This document shows, piece after piece, positions 60,959 to 64,000 of a DNA stretch of 64,000 bases. Made by a program: the position numbers and the translations under genes. Each line of letters opens with the position of its first letter. Position 1 is the first letter of the stretch. The notes under the pieces were generated by a model. It did no database searches. It was not told where the DNA came from and saw nothing but the letters and a program-made list of their open reading frames with translations. Origin of the DNA: Lunularia cruciata (lineage: Eukaryota > Streptophyta > Marchantiopsida > Lunulariales > Lunulariaceae); contig OX419755.1 of NCBI GenBank assembly GCA_948567375.1, positions 76,282,931-76,346,930 on the forward strand, in the 5' to 3' direction.

Positions 60959-60982
60959 ACCTGAAGTCACTTTACTTCAGGT
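60959..60982. promoter_or_regulatory. Palindrome in C-LTR7, both arms changed
   Basis: Arms ACCTGAAGT and ACTTCAGGT, again perfectly complementary, although two bases in each arm differ from the ACCCAAAGT/ACTTTGGGT form of the other C LTRs. Confidence 0.5.
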
Positions 60983-61156
60983 TTCATCCCAAAGACTCTT
61001 TTCTTTGCCTTCTTCGGCCATACATGCGCAATCCGACTTCTCTCTACACTTCTTCTCCTTTATTTTGAAAAAAAACAAAAAATGTGGGCACCACAAGTAC
61101 TTCTAATACCAAGTTGAATATCACAATACCACACACATGTGTAAATAGGTGTTACA

Positions 61157-64000
61157 TTTACACCCGGACTAAGTTTTCACTTTGTACTCAAAGGGAAGGT
61201 CTCTCTACCTTCTATGATACATCTTCAACTTATCATGGTTAATCCTATCAAAGTGTCTTCCTCCCAACTCCTTGAGATCATAGGTGTAATTGCCCCAAAC
61301 CTTCTTCACTATGAAAGGTCCAAAGTACTTAGGCAAAAACTTCTTTTGCACTCCCTTGAATCAAATAAAATCAAGCAACATTACCCAATCACCTTCTTTG
61401 AAAGGCTCCACCTTCTTCTTGCCTTGCCTCTTGTCATAGCTCTCCTTTTGTTTCCTTTGGTCTTGCTTCACTTGAACCATAGCAACTGTTCTTACCTCTT
61501 CCAATTCCATGAGTTGTTCCTTGGTTGACTTCTCTGCATCACCTCCTTGTGCTTTCTTCAATCTCATATGAATGATTTGGAAGGTAGGAAGATCAAAGTG
61601 AATAGGTAAGATAGACTCAATACCATATACCAATTGAAATGGAGAATACACGGTGGAATTTTTCATGGTTGTCCCATTGCTATTTGAAGTAGACCATCTG
61701 CTCCTTGGTGTGAAAGAATATCCTCTACCATTGTGTAAGGTCTAGATCTTGCTACAAGGGCTTTCTTCTCCCTAGCATGCATCCCTTTTGGATAGTTACC
61801 TCTTGTCACAAAATCCACAATCTCCTTGTACTCCATTGGAACCTCTTGAGTGACTGAGATTATCATGAGCTCCTCATCCGGGAAGGAATCATCCACTGGC
61901 TCATCTCCATCATGATCATAGGCTCTAGATAACAAATCAGCATCTGCATGTTTCTTTCTTGACCTATCCTCAATGGTGTAGTCATACTCAAACAAGAGTA
62001 TCATCCACCTTGCTAGTCTCCCTTCAACATTAGGCATGTTGAAGATGTACTTCAAAGCCTTGTGATCCCTGACAATGGTGGCTTTCCCTCTGATCAAGTA
62101 GTGTCTAAACTTCTTGAGACCAAAGATCACTGCCAACCCTTCTCTCTCTATGATAGAGTAGTTCTTTTCTACTAAAACAATCTACCTACTAGCATAAGCT
62201 CTTGGATGATCATGCCCATCTTGGTCTAATTGACTAATAGTGCATCCTATAGCTACATTGGAAGCATCAGTGTAGAGGATGAAAGGCTTACTCCAATCAG
62301 GTTTAGCAAGAATTGGAGCTACAACAAGGGATTGCTTGAGCTACTCAAAAGCTTTGAAAGCCTCCTTGTTGTCTAAAATCACCATGTTATCTACACCCTT
62401 CTTCATGTAGATGGTCAATGCATAAGCCTTGTTAGAAAATGAGAAGATGAACCTCCTATAGTACTCAAGAATTGGCGTAACTTTGTCAAGCTTGAAGGGA
62501 ATGGAAGGTTTGAGATTTTCCTCACCTTCTCAAGATCAATTGCTATTCCATCCTTGGAGATGATGTGCCCCAAAAGTAGACCTTCTTCACATCCAAAAAT
62601 GGACTTTTCTAGGTTGAGTGATGCATTTGCCTCATCCAAGCATTGCAAGATCTTGATTAGGTGCTCAAAGTGCTCTTCCTTGCTCCCATAGACAAAAAAG
62701 TCATCAATGAAGTCTCACAAATTTCCCAATGAAAGATTCAAATACCTTGTTCATGAACCATTGAAATGTGGCTAGAGTATTGCAAAGCCCAAAAGGCATG
62801 ACCTTGAAAGCGTAAGTTCCCCAAGGTGTGGTGAATATGGTGAGTTGTTGATGCTCTGGTGCAATCTTGATTTGGCTATATCCACTATAACCATCTCCAA
62901 AACTATACATCTCATGACCTGCAACCTCCTCCAAGATCTTATCAATGGATGGCAATGGGTAGTAGTCCTTCTTGGTAATAACATTGAGCTTCTTGTAATC
63001 CACACATACTCAAAGCTTTCCATTTTTTTTCTTCACAATCACAATTAGAAACACCCATTCTGAATTCTCCACCTCAAAGATAAATCCAACTTCCTTGAGC
63101 TTATCGATCTCCTCCTTCACAACCAAAGATATTGGTGGGCTAATGCGACGATGCTTTTGGCAGATTGGTCTTGCATGTGACTCCACCTCTATCTTGTGCT
63201 CCTCCAAGGTGACTTCCTTCAAATCCTTGTAACTAAAAGCAAACACATGGATGAACTTGTGGAAAATCTCCTCAAATCTCACCTTCTCCTCCTTGGTAAC
63301 ATTTGGGCCATACTTGAGGGTAGCTAACCTTCTCTCTACCTCCTCAAGTGTCAATGGTGATTTGTCTGGGTCCTTCAAAACCTCTGGCTTAGGTGCAAAA
63401 TCCATAGCACACAAAGGATAGACATCTGAATCAGATTTAGATTCATCCTCCTCCGTGGAAGTCTCCTCCTCCATGCTTGTGTCCACACCTGAAGCTCCTT
63501 CTTCAGAATCTGATTCCCAATAATCAGAAGATGGTGTATCTGAATGTGAAGTGTTGGTGGTGTTAGTCACAAGAATTGTGACTCTATGGTTTGAGGGCCC
63601 AATCCTCAAGTACCCTTTGTGCCATCGATCAGTTGTGCGTGCTGCTCTCAACCATGGCCTCCCAAGAAGTAAGTCATAGCTTGAATCCTTCAGGACTTGG
63701 AAAGTCATGAGATTTTGAACTCCCATAACTGAAACTACCACTTTATCCATCACCCCTATTGGTCGAACTTGTTGCTTGTTTGCCATGCTCACCACAAATG
63801 TTGAAGGTCTTGAGGGTATCATACCCTACTTCTTCATCAACCTTTCTGACATGGCATTCATTGCTGATCCTCCATCAACCAATGCATCCTTGATGTTGTG
63901 ACCATTCACTCTCACATCAATCTTGGAGGCATATTCACAAGCTACCCATGGTGCTGGCTTGGCATCCACCACTCCCATTGATACTAGAACTTCTGCCTTC
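61157..64000 (-). pseudogene. Family A gag-pol remnant (A3), continues past the window
   Basis: Minus strand. PPT region CCGGGTGTAAA before the LTR, then the C-terminal pol block 61666-61361. Most of integrase is missing: at about 61670 the frame jumps from DGLLQIAMGQP to MKNSTVYSPFQLVYG, a deletion of about 0.7 kb relative to A1 and A2. RNase H 62136-61680 (VRDHKALKYIF), RT 63003-62415 with a 2-bp deletion near 62715 and a 10-bp deletion near 62467. The block 63822-63010 holds MIPSRPSTFVV, LLLGRPWLRAA and the Glu/Ser-rich linker. The same TAG after LMKK as in A2 stands at about 63825, and gag sequence continues to the window edge. Confidence 0.9.

Larger units (their letters stand above)
57620..61095 (-). 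mobile_element. Solo LTR of family C (C-LTR7)
   Basis: 3476 bp. Minus strand TGTGGTGCCCAC at 61095 to GTTGTCACA at 57620. Perfect TSD AGTAC at 57615-57619 and 61096-61100. About 260-300 bp shorter than the other copies because parts of the ORF linker and coiled coil are missing. Confidence 0.92.
56984..61156 (-). repeat. 3' LTR of A3, split by a C LTR
   Basis: Pieces 56984-57619 and 61096-61156 give 692 bp once C-LTR7 and one TSD copy are removed. Minus strand starts TGTAACACCT and ends CAGCTCACA. Left host sequence is A4 leader. Confidence 0.9.

Noticed and set aside
1..64000. CRISPR array, rRNA, organelle DNA or integrated virus
   Set aside because: No spaced short direct repeats, rRNA motifs, plastid genes or viral replication genes were seen; all enzymes belong to LTR retroelements.

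Overview
This window is plant nuclear DNA made almost entirely of LTR retrotransposons inserted into one another. I see no host gene, rRNA, tRNA or CRISPR array. The Ty3/gypsy polyproteins, a tRNA-Asp-type primer site and AT-rich LTR promoters with TATA boxes point to gene-poor heterochromatin of a land plant with a large genome. I cannot name the species.

Three retroelement families account for most of it. Family A is a 7.8-kb gypsy element with 692-bp LTRs (TGTAACACCC...GGCTCACA), a 4-bp target duplication, an extra zinc-knuckle ORF ahead of gag, and gag-PR-RT-RNaseH-IN in one frame. Family C is a 14.8-kb gypsy element with very long (3.7 kb) LTRs (TGTGGTGCCC...GTTGTCACA) and 5-bp target duplications. 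Each C LTR carries, in sense orientation, an ORF of about 850 codons for a coiled-coil protein, besides the usual internal gag-pol. Family D is an old, heavily decayed gypsy element.

Layout. 1-2025: tandem-repeat DNA. 2026-19224: family A copy A1 (minus strand), with solo C LTRs inserted in its 3' LTR (2122-5907) and in gag (10269-15866); the latter holds a shorter C-like LTR (11803-13696). 19225-24415: unassigned DNA, then decayed D gag. 24416-36032: solo C LTR holding the nearly complete A2 (26779-34607, plus strand); this block is bracketed by a 300-bp direct duplication. 36335-36607: D protease-region remnant. 36608-52548: an old C-like LTR split by the only full-length C element (36846-51693, minus strand, TSD CTAAA). 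52549-53240: a family A solo LTR with no target duplication. 53241-54400: a C-LTR fragment in the opposite orientation. 54400-56076: decayed D pol, inverted relative to the left D fragments. 56077-56983: 5' end of a family A element (A4). 56984-64000: 3' part of another (A3, minus strand), whose LTR holds a further solo C LTR (57620-61095).

The main result is the C family. The coiled-coil ORF lies inside the LTR, shown by a full-length element with PBS, PPT, two LTRs and a perfect TSD. It is therefore present twice per element and remains, with its own putative promoter, in every solo LTR. No copy here has an intact ORF, but reading frame and length (about 2.55 kb) are kept across most copies, and distant copies differ at many synonymous sites.
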